A DNA stretch of 44,790 nt from Prolixibacteraceae bacterium. Its GTDB lineage: Bacteria > Bacteroidota > Bacteroidia > Bacteroidales > Prolixibacteraceae. Each line of letters opens with the position of its first letter. Positions within the stretch are counted from its first letter, which is position 1. The stretch lies in contig DPRM01000041.1 in the NCBI GenBank assembly GCA_003537645.1, forward strand, positions 1-44,790, in the 5' to 3' direction. The notes under the pieces are model-generated. The model had not been told where the DNA came from. It made no database searches and worked only from the letters and a program-made list of their open reading frames with translations. Made by a program: the position numbers and the translations under genes. This document shows positions 25,367-34,570 of the stretch, piece after piece.

Positions 25367-25932
25367 AGTGTAGTTGTTAAATCATTACAGTTTTAATTCT
25401 TTGGTAATTTCTGCAAAAAATATATTAAATTTTGTCTTGAATAATCATATTGCACTGAAAATCAGTATTGATATTTTGACTTAGTCTAATATTTCGCGGC
25501 AAAATTATAGAAAAGAATATTGCATGAATTAAATATTGAAAGCTAATTGTAAGCGTATCAGGTAATTTAATCGTTTTGTAATATCTATTGTTAACTTGGT
25601 GATGTTTGATGTATTAAATTGCACTCGGGAATTCCGATAGGTGACTTTTGTCATGTGTTTGATTTAATCTTTCCTTAACCTGGCCCATAATAAGTAAAAG
25701 CAACTATTTGTTTGATTAAGTGATGTTTTATAAATTGGTATAAGTTACAAATCAATTAAAGTAATTAATCTGTAATCTTTATTTAATATGAATGTAATAG
25801 CAAAACATCAGATTTGCACCAAATTACACCGGATGAGCAAACAATAATCCGGAGTTCTGTGATTTATGATTTTTAATTAACTTGGCAACAATTAATGCAT
25901 ATTCAGCCAAATAATATAATTAAGCAATAAAG
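25367..25932. promoter_or_regulatory. Divergent control region between the PiT and PhoB-like genes
   Basis: This 566-bp AT-rich stretch contains no gene and must hold the promoters for both directions. The 9-mer TTAAC(T/C)TGG occurs three times in the same orientation (25591-25599, 25675-25683 and 25877-25885) and may be binding sites, for example for the adjacent PhoB-like regulator. The spacing is irregular, and I see no match to the enterobacterial Pho box beyond TTGTCATG at 25648. Confidence 0.45.
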
Positions 25933-26613
25933 ATGACTGATTCATATAAAATATTGGTGGTTGACGATGAACGTGACTTGTGCGAAATACTTCAGTTTAA
26001 TCTGGCCAGCGAAGGGTTCGACATTGAAGTGGCCTATTCAGGTGAAGAAGCACTTAATAAATCAATCGACCGTTTCGACCTTTTGTTGCTTGATGTGATG
26101 ATGGGTGGTATGTCGGGGTTTAAACTTGCCGATAAAATCAGGAGAGAACTTGGACTTTCGGTGCCGATTATTTTTCTGACTGCCCGCGAAACGGAGAACG
26201 ATTTGTTAACTGGTTTTAATGTTGGAGCCGATGATTATTTGTCGAAACCATTCTCGATTAAAGAGTTGACAGCCAGAATTAAAGCTGTTCTTCGCCGCGG
26301 AAAACAGGTTGAAACCAAAGCCAAAGTAATCAGTATTGATACAATGGAGCTCGATCTGAACCGTAAATCGGTAGTTATTGATCAGGAAAACATACTGCTT
26401 ACCCGCAAGGAATTTGAAATATTAGCCATGCTCATTTCGAACAAGGGAAAATACCTGAGCCGGCAGGAAATTCTTGACCGCATTTGGAGCGACGATGTGA
26501 TTGTTACTGAGCGAAATGTTGATGTAAATATTGCCCGTTTACGGAAAAAGATCGGCGATTATGGGAATTGTATAAAAGGCCGATCGGGATACGGCTACAG
26601 TTTTGAAAACTAA
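25933..26613 (+). CDS. phoB: PhoB-like response regulator
   Basis: A 226-residue OmpR/PhoB-family regulator. The receiver domain has the acidic pair DD at 11-12, the phospho-acceptor Asp54 in LLLLDVMMGG, the TAR motif and the conserved Lys in LSKPFS. The C-terminal winged helix is intact (LTRKEFEILAMLISNKGKYLSRQEIL, then RNVDVNIARLRKKIG and the GYGYSFE end). The cognate kinase follows after 27 bp. A PiT transporter is divergent. This context supports the phosphate role, although homologues of other signals exist. It begins at an ATG after an AT-rich leader. Confidence 0.9.
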   Translation: MTDSYKILVVDDERDLCEILQFNLASEGFDIEVAYSGEEALNKSIDRFDLLLLDVMMGGMSGFKLADKIRRELGLSVPIIFLTARETENDLLTGFNVGADDYLSKPFSIKELTARIKAVLRRGKQVETKAKVISIDTMELDLNRKSVVIDQENILLTRKEFEILAMLISNKGKYLSRQEILDRIWSDDVIVTERNVDVNIARLRKKIGDYGNCIKGRSGYGYSFEN

Positions 26614-26640
26614 AAGCAAATAACACAAAAACTTCTGACT

Positions 26641-28413
26641 TTGATTATTCAACGCAGTTTCAGAAAAAGTATCTTCTTAAACTTTTTCGTCATCTTTTCA
26701 ATATTCACATTTTCGGTTCTGATATATCAATACGACCGTGAAAAAAGTTACCGGATAAGGCAACTAGAAATTACACTCGACAATGTTACCGAAATCACAC
26801 ATCGATACATCGACCATCGAAACATAATCAACACCGGTGATTTCAAATCGCTCGATACTTTAAAAAGTCTTATTCCAATATCCAATACCCGGATCACGGT
26901 AATCGATTATTCGGGCAAAGTGCTTTACGATAGCTTTGTTGCCGATTTCGACAGGCTCGAAAATCATTTTGCACGTTTCGAAGTGCAACATGCATTAAAA
27001 GAGGGCGTTGGATCCTCCATCCGGCTGTCAACTTCAACCAATCAGGAATTTTACTATTATGCCAAAGATTTCAGGAAGTATATAATACGTTCGGCCGCTG
27101 TTTATAATATCGAAGTGAAAAATTTTCTGAAAACGGAGCAAATATTCCTGTTTTTTGTTCTTTTTCTTTTTGTCCTGATGTGGGTGTTGCTCCATTTCAC
27201 CACTTTGCGATTAAGCGAATTCATCATCAAACTAAAAGATTTTGCATTAAAGGCAGGAAATAATGAAGATGTCGAAGTGCTTGACAGCGATTTCAAAGAC
27301 AATGAATTTGGGATTATCAGGAAACAAATAATCCAGATCTACGACAACCTCAAAAAAGCCAAAGATGAACTTACTGTTGAACAGGAAAAGCTGTTCGACC
27401 ATTTGCAGGTGCTTGACGAGGGGATTGCAATATTTTCGCCGCAGCGAAATAAGATATTGGCAAACAGTCACTTCATTCAGTACATTAATATAATTTCGGA
27501 GGTTTCAACCATCTCGGCCGAGAATGTTTTCTTAATTCCTGAATTCAGGAAAGTGATTGATTTTCTGGAAGAACAAAGCAATAGCCAATTTCCTTACAGC
27601 AGCAAAGATCCCGATCAGTTGCTCTATAATGTAGAGAAGAACGAGAAATATTTCCAGATAAAGTGCATCATTTTTTCAGATGCGAGTTTCGAAATCATGA
27701 TTAGCGATATTACACGGCCCGAAAGACGCCGGCTGTTGAAACAGCAACTTACTTCGAATATTGCCCATGAACTGAAAACTCCACTCGCATCGATTAAGGG
27801 ATACCTTGAAACGGTTCTGAACAATCCCAATATCCCGACTGAAAAGAAGCATTATTTCATGGAAAAGGCTTACGCTCAGTCGGAACGGCTAACCGATTTG
27901 CTCAACGATATTTCCTTGCTCAACAACATCGAAGATGCCGGAGAACTGTTCGAATTCAAGCAGTTACAGATTCGTCCGGTTATTCGCGATGTGGTTGAGA
28001 ATCTGCGTATCCGGATGAATCAGAAAAACATCACCTGTAATGTTGAAGTAAATCCGGCAGTGGCCATCAACGGAAACGAATCGCTCTTGTTTTCCGTTTT
28101 CCAAAACCTGCTCGAAAACTCGATCAATTATGCAGGCGAGAATATTACAGTTACTGTTTCTAATTATCTGGAAGACACAAAGTTCTACTATTTCAGGTAT
28201 TCAGATACCGGACCGGGCATTCCGGAGGAACATTTACCACGCATTTTTGAGCGGTTTTACCGTGTCGATTACGGACGTTCTCGCGAAAACGGAGGAACCG
28301 GTCTTGGGCTTTCCATCGTAAAAAATGCGGTGCTGCTTCACAAAGGCGATATTTCAGTAAAAAACAGACCTGAAGGAGGATTGGAATTCCTGTTTTCGCT
28401 GGCAAAGAAATAA
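26641..28413 (+). CDS. phoR: PhoR-like membrane sensor histidine kinase
   Basis: A 590-residue sensor kinase starting with TTG at 26641; no ATG lies before the first membrane segment, so TTG is the best start. It has a first transmembrane helix (about 11-25), a periplasmic domain of about 135 residues, a second helix (about 168-185), a HAMP-like coil and a PAS-like region (about 255-350). HisKA has His376 in AHELKTPLASIKG, and HATPase_c has DTGPGI and GTGLGLSIV. The regulator gene is 27 bp upstream. The stop abuts the convergent metF stop with no spacer. Confidence 0.9.
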   Translation: MIIQRSFRKSIFLNFFVIFSIFTFSVLIYQYDREKSYRIRQLEITLDNVTEITHRYIDHRNIINTGDFKSLDTLKSLIPISNTRITVIDYSGKVLYDSFVADFDRLENHFARFEVQHALKEGVGSSIRLSTSTNQEFYYYAKDFRKYIIRSAAVYNIEVKNFLKTEQIFLFFVLFLFVLMWVLLHFTTLRLSEFIIKLKDFALKAGNNEDVEVLDSDFKDNEFGIIRKQIIQIYDNLKKAKDELTVEQEKLFDHLQVLDEGIAIFSPQRNKILANSHFIQYINIISEVSTISAENVFLIPEFRKVIDFLEEQSNSQFPYSSKDPDQLLYNVEKNEKYFQIKCIIFSDASFEIMISDITRPERRRLLKQQLTSNIAHELKTPLASIKGYLETVLNNPNIPTEKKHYFMEKAYAQSERLTDLLNDISLLNNIEDAGELFEFKQLQIRPVIRDVVENLRIRMNQKNITCNVEVNPAVAINGNESLLFSVFQNLLENSINYAGENITVTVSNYLEDTKFYYFRYSDTGPGIPEEHLPRIFERFYRVDYGRSRENGGTGLGLSIVKNAVLLHKGDISVKNRPEGGLEFLFSLAKK

Positions 28414-29367
28414 CTAAAACACCGCTTCTACAATTTTTCGGGTATTGTCCGAAACTCCGTAGGTGTAAATGTGCAAACTCGGAACTTTGTTGGCCACCAA
28501 ATCTTTCGACTGCTGAATGGCCCATTCGGTACCTACCACTTTGGCATCGTCGTCGTTTTTACATTTACCTAGTTCTGTGGCCAGTTCTTGTGGAATATCG
28601 ATACTGAAGAGTTTGGGTAAAACTGTCAGTTGATTCTTTAAGTTGATTGGCTTGATTCCAGGAATAATCGGAACATTGATTCCGATAGCACGGCATTTGG
28701 TCACAAAATCGTAATATTTCTGATTGTCGAAAAACATCTGAGTCACAATGTAATCGGCGCCTGCATCCACTTTTTGTTTTAAATACTGAAGGTCGGTTTC
28801 AGCATTGGGCGCTTCAAAATGTTTCTCCGGATAGCCAGCCACTCCAATGCAAAAATCCATCGGATGTGTATTTTTCAAATCAGCTTCCAGGTATTTGCCA
28901 TTCCGTAGATTTACAATCTGTTCAACCAATTGATTGGCATTCGAATGTCCGTTTGGATCGGACCTGAAAACATGCTCGCCTTTGTTCCCATCGCCACGTA
29001 AAGCCAATACATTTTTGATGCCCATAAAATTCAGGTCAATCAGAACATGTTCGGTTTCGCTTTTCGAGAAGCCACCGCACAGAATATGCGGAATAACCGG
29101 AATGCCGTATTTATGCTGAATACTGGCCGCAATGGCAACCGTTCCGGGACGTTTACGAACTGTGCGTTTTTCGATGCGGCCATCAGGTAACTCGATGTAC
29201 ATCATTTCGTCGCGGTGAGTGGTAATGTTAATGTACTTCGGATCGAAATCGACCAGCGTTTCGATGGTTTTGTATATTTTGCTCGCGTCGTTTCCTTTGA
29301 GCGGGGGCAGCAACTCAAACGAAAAAACAGTCTTATTGCTTTGATTGATAATGTCGATTACTTTCAT
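28414..29367 (-). CDS. metF: 5,10-methylenetetrahydrofolate reductase
   Basis: A 317-residue MTHFR that makes 5-methyl-THF for methionine synthase. It contains the FAD-barrel start FSFELLPPLKG with Glu18 as the catalytic acid, NITTHRDEM, VLALRGDGNKGEH, and ADYIVTQMFFDN. The regulatory domain of eukaryotic enzymes is absent, as normal in bacteria. The gene lies downstream of metH on the same strand, separated by a 52-residue membrane protein gene, so the pathway genes are probably coordinated. Its end abuts the convergent phoR gene. Confidence 0.95.
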   Translation of the reverse strand: MKVIDIINQSNKTVFSFELLPPLKGNDASKIYKTIETLVDFDPKYINITTHRDEMMYIELPDGRIEKRTVRKRPGTVAIAASIQHKYGIPVIPHILCGGFSKSETEHVLIDLNFMGIKNVLALRGDGNKGEHVFRSDPNGHSNANQLVEQIVNLRNGKYLEADLKNTHPMDFCIGVAGYPEKHFEAPNAETDLQYLKQKVDAGADYIVTQMFFDNQKYYDFVTKCRAIGINVPIIPGIKPINLKNQLTVLPKLFSIDIPQELATELGKCKNDDDAKVVGTEWAIQQSKDLVANKVPSLHIYTYGVSDNTRKIVEAVF

Positions 29368-29423
29368 TTTAGGGATATTTAAAGGTCAAATTCAGATCTG
29401 ACTTCCTGAATTTGAACGAAATA

Positions 29424-29582
29424 TTATTTAAAGATGTTCTCTATTTTCTTTTCTGCCTTATTCATTTCACGTTTCAGTTGGGTTTCCACCGAATTGTTGA
29501 AATGAAAAATCATATCGGCTACAAACATAACAGCCAAACCCAGAAGGAAAAAGATAATTGCAGATTTTGTGTTTTTCTTCAT
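29424..29582 (-). CDS. 52-residue single-pass membrane protein between metH and metF
   Basis: A short ATG-to-TAA frame encodes 52 residues. The first part is basic (MKKNTKS), followed by one hydrophobic helix (about 8-26), and the end is a charged amphipathic tail (TQLKREMNKAEKKIENIFK) that could form a coil. It lies 57 bp before metF on the same strand, in the metH-to-metF order. A plus-strand frame covers the same bases but lacks such organised composition. I do not recognise a family. It may be a membrane anchor or a small regulatory peptide. Confidence 0.6.
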   Translation of the reverse strand: MKKNTKSAIIFFLLGLAVMFVADMIFHFNNSVETQLKREMNKAEKKIENIFK

Positions 29583-29771
29583 CAGATGTTAATTTTTAGA
29601 TCATATTTTCGGATGTAATATCGGACAATTACCTTGAAATTCTAAAGTTTTATTTTAGATTATCAAGGTAATGAAGATGGATATTATTAAATTGGAGCCT
29701 TTCCGTCCGAAAAAAAGCGACCACTTTGTTCTTGATTTTCGCGCGGCCGGTTTTCTGCTATTCGTATTTAA

Positions 29772-29832
29772 CCCGGGGCGGCACTCCTTCGTCGTTCTAC
29801 CCCGGGCTACAAATATGCCGCTCCTACGGAGC
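29772..29832. repeat. Palindromic element downstream of metH
   Basis: Contains the inverted repeat CCCGGGG/CCCCGGG (29772-29778 and 29800-29806) and the hairpin GCTCC-TAC-GGAGC (29820-29832). It resembles the dispersed palindromes seen often in Bacteroidota intergenic regions. It lies 45 bp beyond the metH stop and may act as a 3' boundary; no T-run is present. Confidence 0.6.
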
Positions 29833-29877
29833 TGTAAAATTGCTGCCAGCGAGGCATTACTGCGACTGAACACTTTT

Positions 29878-32800
29878 TTAAATCCCTTTATAATTCAAAT
29901 TCGCCGGCATAAATTTCTCAATAACTTCCACGCTCACCCCTTTGCGGCGGGCGTAATCTTCAACCTGGTCTTTGCCCACTTTTTCCAGACTGAAATATTT
30001 CGATTCAGAATGCACAAAGAATTCTCCGCTGACCGAAGCTGTGGGCTGCATCATAAAGTGTTCGGTCAGGCTCATACCAATTTCACCAGCTTTCAGCATG
30101 TTGAAAAGATTGCCTTTTTCGTGATGCTCCGGACAGGCCGGGTAGCCAATCGCAGGGCGGATTCCCTGGTAGTCAACATGAAACATTTCTTCCAAAGTCA
30201 GATTTTCTTCCGGAACATAGCCCCAATAATCCTTGCGAACCTGAAGATGCAACAACTCGGCAAAAGCCTCCGACAAGCGATCTGCCAGTGATTCGAGCAA
30301 AATGGCGTTGTAATCGTCGTGATCGTCGTGGAAATGCTTCATCCATTTTTCGATGCCCACGCCACCGGTTACCGCAAAGGCACCAAAATAATCGGTTTTG
30401 CCGCTTTCGACCGGAGCAATAAAATCTGCCAAACAGTAATTCGGTGAACCTGCTTTTTTTGCTTCCTGTTGCCGAAGCTCATAAAAACGACCGGCCTCTT
30501 TACGGCGGGTTTCATCTTCGTAAACCACAATGTCGTCGCCATCGGCATTGGCTGGCCAAATGCCGAAAACGCCATTGGCCTGAACCATCTTTTCGGCTTC
30601 TATCCGATCGAGCATCCGGTTGGCATCGGCGTACAATTTGCGCGCTTCTTCGCCCTGAAGTTCGTCGTTCAGGATGTCCGGAAATTTGCCTTTCAGCTCC
30701 CAAACAAAGAAGAAAAAGGTCCAGTCGATATATTGCCGGAGTTCCGAAATTGGGTAATCAATCAGTTGTTTTACTCCGATGAAATTCGGTTTATAAATTG
30801 GTGTATTGTTCCAGTCAATTTTCAGTTTGTTGGCACGCGCTTCCTCAATGGACAGGTATTTTTTTGCCTTTTTCTGTCCGTGCAAATCGCGTACCGCCTG
30901 ATAATCATCGCGAATTTCCTTCAGGAATTCCTGATTTCCGGAGAGCAGATTCGAAACCACACTCACCGCGCGCGACGCGTCTTTGACATGAATCACTGCA
31001 TTTTTATATTGAGGCGCGATTTTCACCGCGGCATGTATTTTCGAAGTGGTTGCTCCGCCAACCAGCAAAGGCAGGTTCATGCCCCGGCGTTCCATTTCGG
31101 TGGCCACATCCACCATAATTTCGAGCGATGGCGTAATCAATCCACTCAAACCAATAATATCAACATTTTCCTGAATGGCTGTGTCGAGGATTTTGTCGGT
31201 GGGCACCATCACGCCCAGGTCAATCACCCGGTAGTTGTTGCAGCCCAAAACCACACCCACAATGTTTTTCCCGATGTCGTGTACATCGCCTTTAACGGTT
31301 GCCATCAGCACCACTTTTCGGTTGTCGGTGGTGTCGAATTTATCCTTGTCGGCTTCGATGTATGGCAACAAATAAGCAACCGCTTTTTTCATTACCCGGG
31401 CCGATTTAATCACCTGCGGAAGAAACATTTTTCCGGCGCCAAACAAGTCGCCAACCACGTTCATCCCGTCCATCAGCGGACCTTCAATAATATTCAGAAC
31501 CGGCGTGTAAAGCGGCAGTGCTTCGGCCAGATCAATATCGATATAATCAGGTAATCCTTTTACCAGCGCATGCTCCAACCGCTTTTCAACTGACAGATCG
31601 CGCCATTCGTCTTTTCGCTCTTCTTTGGCATCCTGTGCTTTTAATGTCTGCGCAAATTCGAGCAGTTCTTCAGTCGCATTCGGGTTTTTATTCAATACTA
31701 AATTCTCGACTTTCTCCAGAAAATCCTTCGGAATTTCGTCGTAAATCTGCAACATCCCGGGGTTTACAATACCCATATCGAGACCAGCTTTGATCGCATG
31801 AAACAGGAAAACCGAATGAATCGCCTCGCGAACCTGATCGTTTCCACGGAAACTGAATGACACATTGCTAACTCCACCGCTGGTTTTGGCATGTTTCAGA
31901 TTTTTCTTGATCCAGCTAACCGCATTTATAAAGTCAACCGCGTAATTCAGGTGTTCCTCCATTCCGGTGCCGATGATCAGAATATTCGAATCGAAAATAA
32001 TATCCTGTGGAGGAAAGTTGATCTCGTTGACCAGAATATTATAGGCGCGCTGGCAGATTTCGATCCGTCGTTCGAACGAATCGGCCTGACCAACTTCGTC
32101 AAAAGCCATCACAACAACAGCCGCACCATACCGTTTCAGAAGTTGCGCTTGTTGGCGGAAAACCTCTTCACCCTCCTTCATGCTGATGGAATTTACAATC
32201 GCTTTGCCCTGCACACATTTCAGCCCGGCTTCAATCACCTCCCATTTCGATGAATCAATCATCATCGGAACGCGGGCGATATCGGGTTCGGCCATCAGCA
32301 AATTCAGGAAAGTGACCATTTCCTTTTTGGCGTCGAGCATGGCATCGTCCATGTTGATGTCGATCACCTGCGCGCCTTCGTCCACCTGGTTGCGGGCAAT
32401 GGCAATGGCTTCCTCGTATTTTCCTTCGCGGATTAATCGGGCGAATTTGCGCGAACCAGACACATTGCAGCGTTCGCCAATATTCATAAACACGGACTCC
32501 GGAGTCAGTGTTACCGGTTCAAGGCCGCTGAAGATAGTGTGTTTGTCCTTTTTCCTCCGATGGTGGGGTTCCGATTTTGCTGCAATTTTGGCCAATTCAC
32601 GAATGTGATCGGGTGTTGTTCCGCAACAGCCACCAATAATGTTTACAAATTTATTGTCGAGAAAATCGCCAACCTGATGCGCCATTTCCGCCGGAGTTTC
32701 GTCGTATTCGCCAAACTGATTGGGCAAACCGGCATTCGGGTAAGCGCTAATAAAATAGGACGATTTTTTTGACAATTCTTCCAGATACGGACGCAAATCT

Positions 32801-33552
32801 TTGGCTCCTAACGAGCAATTTAGTCCGATGGAAAGCAAATCGATGTGCGAAACCGAGGTCAGGAAAGCCTCAACTGTTTGTCCAGAAAGTGTTCGTCCGC
32901 TGGCATCGGTAATCGTTCCTGAAACCATGACCGGCAGGCGAATGCCTCGTTCTTCAAGCTCGTCCTCTATCGCAAACAAAGCAGCTTTTGCATTCAGCGT
33001 GTCAAATATGGTTTCAACCAGCAGCAAGTCAACGCCGCCATCAAGCAGACCTTTGATCTGTTCGCGATACGAAGCTTTTACCTCATCGAAAGTGACCGAG
33101 CGAAAACCCGGATCGTTCACGTCGGGAGAAAGCGACAGGGTTTTGTTCATCGGACCGATGGCTCCGGCCACGTAGCGCGGCTTCTCCGGATTTTTGGCGG
33201 TGAATTCAGCAGCTACCTCGACTGCCAACTTTGCCGATTGCAAATTGAGTTGATAGACCCATTCTTCCAAATGGTAATCGGCCTGCGAAATACTGGTCGA
33301 GTTGAAGGTATTGGTTTCGATGATGTCGGCGCCTGCTTCCAGAAACTGAGCATGAATTTCGCGAATGACTTCAGGTTTGGTGATCGAAAGCAAATCGTTG
33401 TTTCCTTTCAAATCGTGCTGAAAATCCGTAAAAATAGTTCCGCGGAAATCTTCTTCCGACAGTCGGTGTTTCTGAATCATGGTTCCCATGGCTCCGTCGA
33501 GCACCAAAACCCGCGATTCGAGCTCGTGTTGTATGTTTTTTTTCGTTGTCAT
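29878..33552 (-). CDS. metH: Cobalamin-dependent methionine synthase
   Basis: A full-length MetH of 1224 residues that methylates homocysteine using 5-methyl-THF and B12. Domains in order: homocysteine-binding barrel (about 1-330) with the zinc Cys in GLNCSLGAKD and the Cys pair in IIGGCCGTTP; pterin-binding barrel (about 345-620); cap plus cobalamin domain (about 650-890) with the cobalt ligand His758 in DVHDIG; and a C-terminal activation domain (about 900-1224) that binds AdoMet. It lies 53 bp downstream of the UPF0280 gene; the gap holds a strong hairpin but is too short for a cobalamin or SAM riboswitch. Confidence 0.97.
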   Translation of the reverse strand: MTTKKNIQHELESRVLVLDGAMGTMIQKHRLSEEDFRGTIFTDFQHDLKGNNDLLSITKPEVIREIHAQFLEAGADIIETNTFNSTSISQADYHLEEWVYQLNLQSAKLAVEVAAEFTAKNPEKPRYVAGAIGPMNKTLSLSPDVNDPGFRSVTFDEVKASYREQIKGLLDGGVDLLLVETIFDTLNAKAALFAIEDELEERGIRLPVMVSGTITDASGRTLSGQTVEAFLTSVSHIDLLSIGLNCSLGAKDLRPYLEELSKKSSYFISAYPNAGLPNQFGEYDETPAEMAHQVGDFLDNKFVNIIGGCCGTTPDHIRELAKIAAKSEPHHRRKKDKHTIFSGLEPVTLTPESVFMNIGERCNVSGSRKFARLIREGKYEEAIAIARNQVDEGAQVIDINMDDAMLDAKKEMVTFLNLLMAEPDIARVPMMIDSSKWEVIEAGLKCVQGKAIVNSISMKEGEEVFRQQAQLLKRYGAAVVVMAFDEVGQADSFERRIEICQRAYNILVNEINFPPQDIIFDSNILIIGTGMEEHLNYAVDFINAVSWIKKNLKHAKTSGGVSNVSFSFRGNDQVREAIHSVFLFHAIKAGLDMGIVNPGMLQIYDEIPKDFLEKVENLVLNKNPNATEELLEFAQTLKAQDAKEERKDEWRDLSVEKRLEHALVKGLPDYIDIDLAEALPLYTPVLNIIEGPLMDGMNVVGDLFGAGKMFLPQVIKSARVMKKAVAYLLPYIEADKDKFDTTDNRKVVLMATVKGDVHDIGKNIVGVVLGCNNYRVIDLGVMVPTDKILDTAIQENVDIIGLSGLITPSLEIMVDVATEMERRGMNLPLLVGGATTSKIHAAVKIAPQYKNAVIHVKDASRAVSVVSNLLSGNQEFLKEIRDDYQAVRDLHGQKKAKKYLSIEEARANKLKIDWNNTPIYKPNFIGVKQLIDYPISELRQYIDWTFFFFVWELKGKFPDILNDELQGEEARKLYADANRMLDRIEAEKMVQANGVFGIWPANADGDDIVVYEDETRRKEAGRFYELRQQEAKKAGSPNYCLADFIAPVESGKTDYFGAFAVTGGVGIEKWMKHFHDDHDDYNAILLESLADRLSEAFAELLHLQVRKDYWGYVPEENLTLEEMFHVDYQGIRPAIGYPACPEHHEKGNLFNMLKAGEIGMSLTEHFMMQPTASVSGEFFVHSESKYFSLEKVGKDQVEDYARRKGVSVEVIEKFMPANLNYKGI

Positions 33553-33565
33553 CGTTCTTTTGTTT

Positions 33566-33598
33566 AGTGAGCGGGTGACGTCTAGTCACCCGCTCACT
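33566..33598. other. 14-bp perfect hairpin just before metH
   Basis: Arms AGTGAGCGGGTGAC and GTCACCCGCTCACT (33566-33579 and 33585-33598) around a 5-nt loop, filling most of the 53-bp gap between the UPF0280 stop and metH. On the minus strand it is followed by A-rich sequence, not T, so it is not an ordinary terminator. It could separate expression of the two genes or be a dispersed palindrome. Confidence 0.75.
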
Positions 33599-33605
33599 TT
33601 CTATA

Positions 33606-34412
33606 TTACTTTATCAATTTCATTTCAAATTGCCCGCGAATCCCGATCTTATCACGGCAAATTATCACTGCCGAGAGTATCTCCGTAAACTGCTCGGTTT
33701 GCTGCGTCACCTGCTGAACATTTTCAGGATTCTGAACCAGATTGCCAAAGGTAGTTGCCAGCGCATCGGCTAAAGCCGTGTTACGGCAAATAATCATGGT
33801 CGCATCGGTTTTTCCCAAACTTACTGATGGGCCAACTGTTCCGGCGGAAGTACAAACTCCCAGCGGCGACTCTGAAGCCTGAATTTCGATGCCAATCTTT
33901 TCCGACAGAGGTGAACTGCCGGCATAAACCGACATCAGCAAATTGCGGTTGATCTTCAGGAAGATATCACCACCATTTTCAACCACCAATTCCTGAATTT
34001 CAAATTGTTGCATTAAATGCTGCCCGACCATTTCAGAAAAAGCACCAGCTACTGCTGCCATCGGCCCCACTCCGGCACGATTGGCAGCTTGAGCCATGAC
34101 CTTAACAATTTCGGGGGCATTCGGTTCTACCTGGTGTGGTTCGAATGTTTTTCCAAAGACCGGATCACTCATCAAATACTCCTCCATTTCCGATCGCAAT
34201 TGTACTACTTTCGAGTGAGCAAGCTCTTTCATTTCTTCGCAAAACGAAGCTGGATCGACACCAATCCACAAGTCAGTTTCCTTGTAATTCACCCCGAACG
34301 ACCGAAATCGTTGCTGCGAAAACTGGTTTCGATATGCGCGGTAGCCTCCTCCGACTCCCCCGAAGGAAGGGAGGAAAAAAGAACTGCCATCCATGTCTTT
34401 ACTACCTGCCAT
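33606..34412 (-). CDS. UPF0280/ApbE-like protein with a repeat-derived N-terminus
   Basis: A 268-residue UPF0280 family protein, related to the FMN transferase ApbE (AGAFSEMVGQ, VVENGGDIFLKI, PLGVCTSAGTVGPS). Its role in bacteria is unknown. Family members begin near YRNQFSQQRFRSFGVNYKETDLW; here about 24 residues precede this, including SFFLPSFGGVGGGYR. Those residues are encoded by a palindromic DNA element (34345-34374). The annotated ATG at 34412 is the only nearby in-frame ATG I see, so the extra residues may truly be translated, or translation may begin downstream at a non-ATG codon. Confidence 0.8.
   Translation of the reverse strand: MAGSKDMDGSSFFLPSFGGVGGGYRAYRNQFSQQRFRSFGVNYKETDLWIGVDPASFCEEMKELAHSKVVQLRSEMEEYLMSDPVFGKTFEPHQVEPNAPEIVKVMAQAANRAGVGPMAAVAGAFSEMVGQHLMQQFEIQELVVENGGDIFLKINRNLLMSVYAGSSPLSEKIGIEIQASESPLGVCTSAGTVGPSVSLGKTDATMIICRNTALADALATTFGNLVQNPENVQQVTQQTEQFTEILSAVIICRDKIGIRGQFEMKLIK
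34345..34374. repeat. Palindromic element inside the 5' end of the UPF0280 gene
   Basis: CCTCCTCCGACTCCCCCGAA followed by GGAAGGGAGG forms an imperfect palindrome. Read in the gene it gives residues about 13-23, FLPSFGGVGGG, a translation often seen where REP-like elements of Bacteroidota run into frames. Confidence 0.6.
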
Positions 34413-34547
34413 CTGAAGATTATACGTTTTTTAAGTCTTCCCTCTTACCCATTTTGCAAGTCCGGGATATTTATTCAAGGTTGAGGAATTATTCCTGACT
34501 TCTGGAATACTTTTTCTTTTCAGTAACAGCTTTGAAAAGAGTGTTCT

Positions 34548-34570
34548 CCCTTCGCTATTTTGGTGAAGGG
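34548..34570. repeat. Palindromic element overlapping the end of the PlsC gene
   Basis: CCCTTC (34548-34553) and GAAGGG (34565-34570) form a hairpin that spans the plsC stop codon. The encoded tail PNPSPK is a typical read-through of this element class. The gap from here to 34412 contains no gene. Confidence 0.55.

Noticed and set aside
25648..25655. TTGTCATG as an enterobacterial-type Pho box half-site
   Set aside because: Only a single half-site is present, with no 11-bp direct repeat, and the Bacteroidota PhoB site is not established for me.
30469..31554. Long antisense frame (361 codons) in metH
   Set aside because: It is opposite a conserved, full-length metH and its composition is that of a shadow frame.
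33553..33605. Cobalamin or SAM riboswitch before metH
   Set aside because: The gap is only 53 bp, too short, and contains one simple hairpin.
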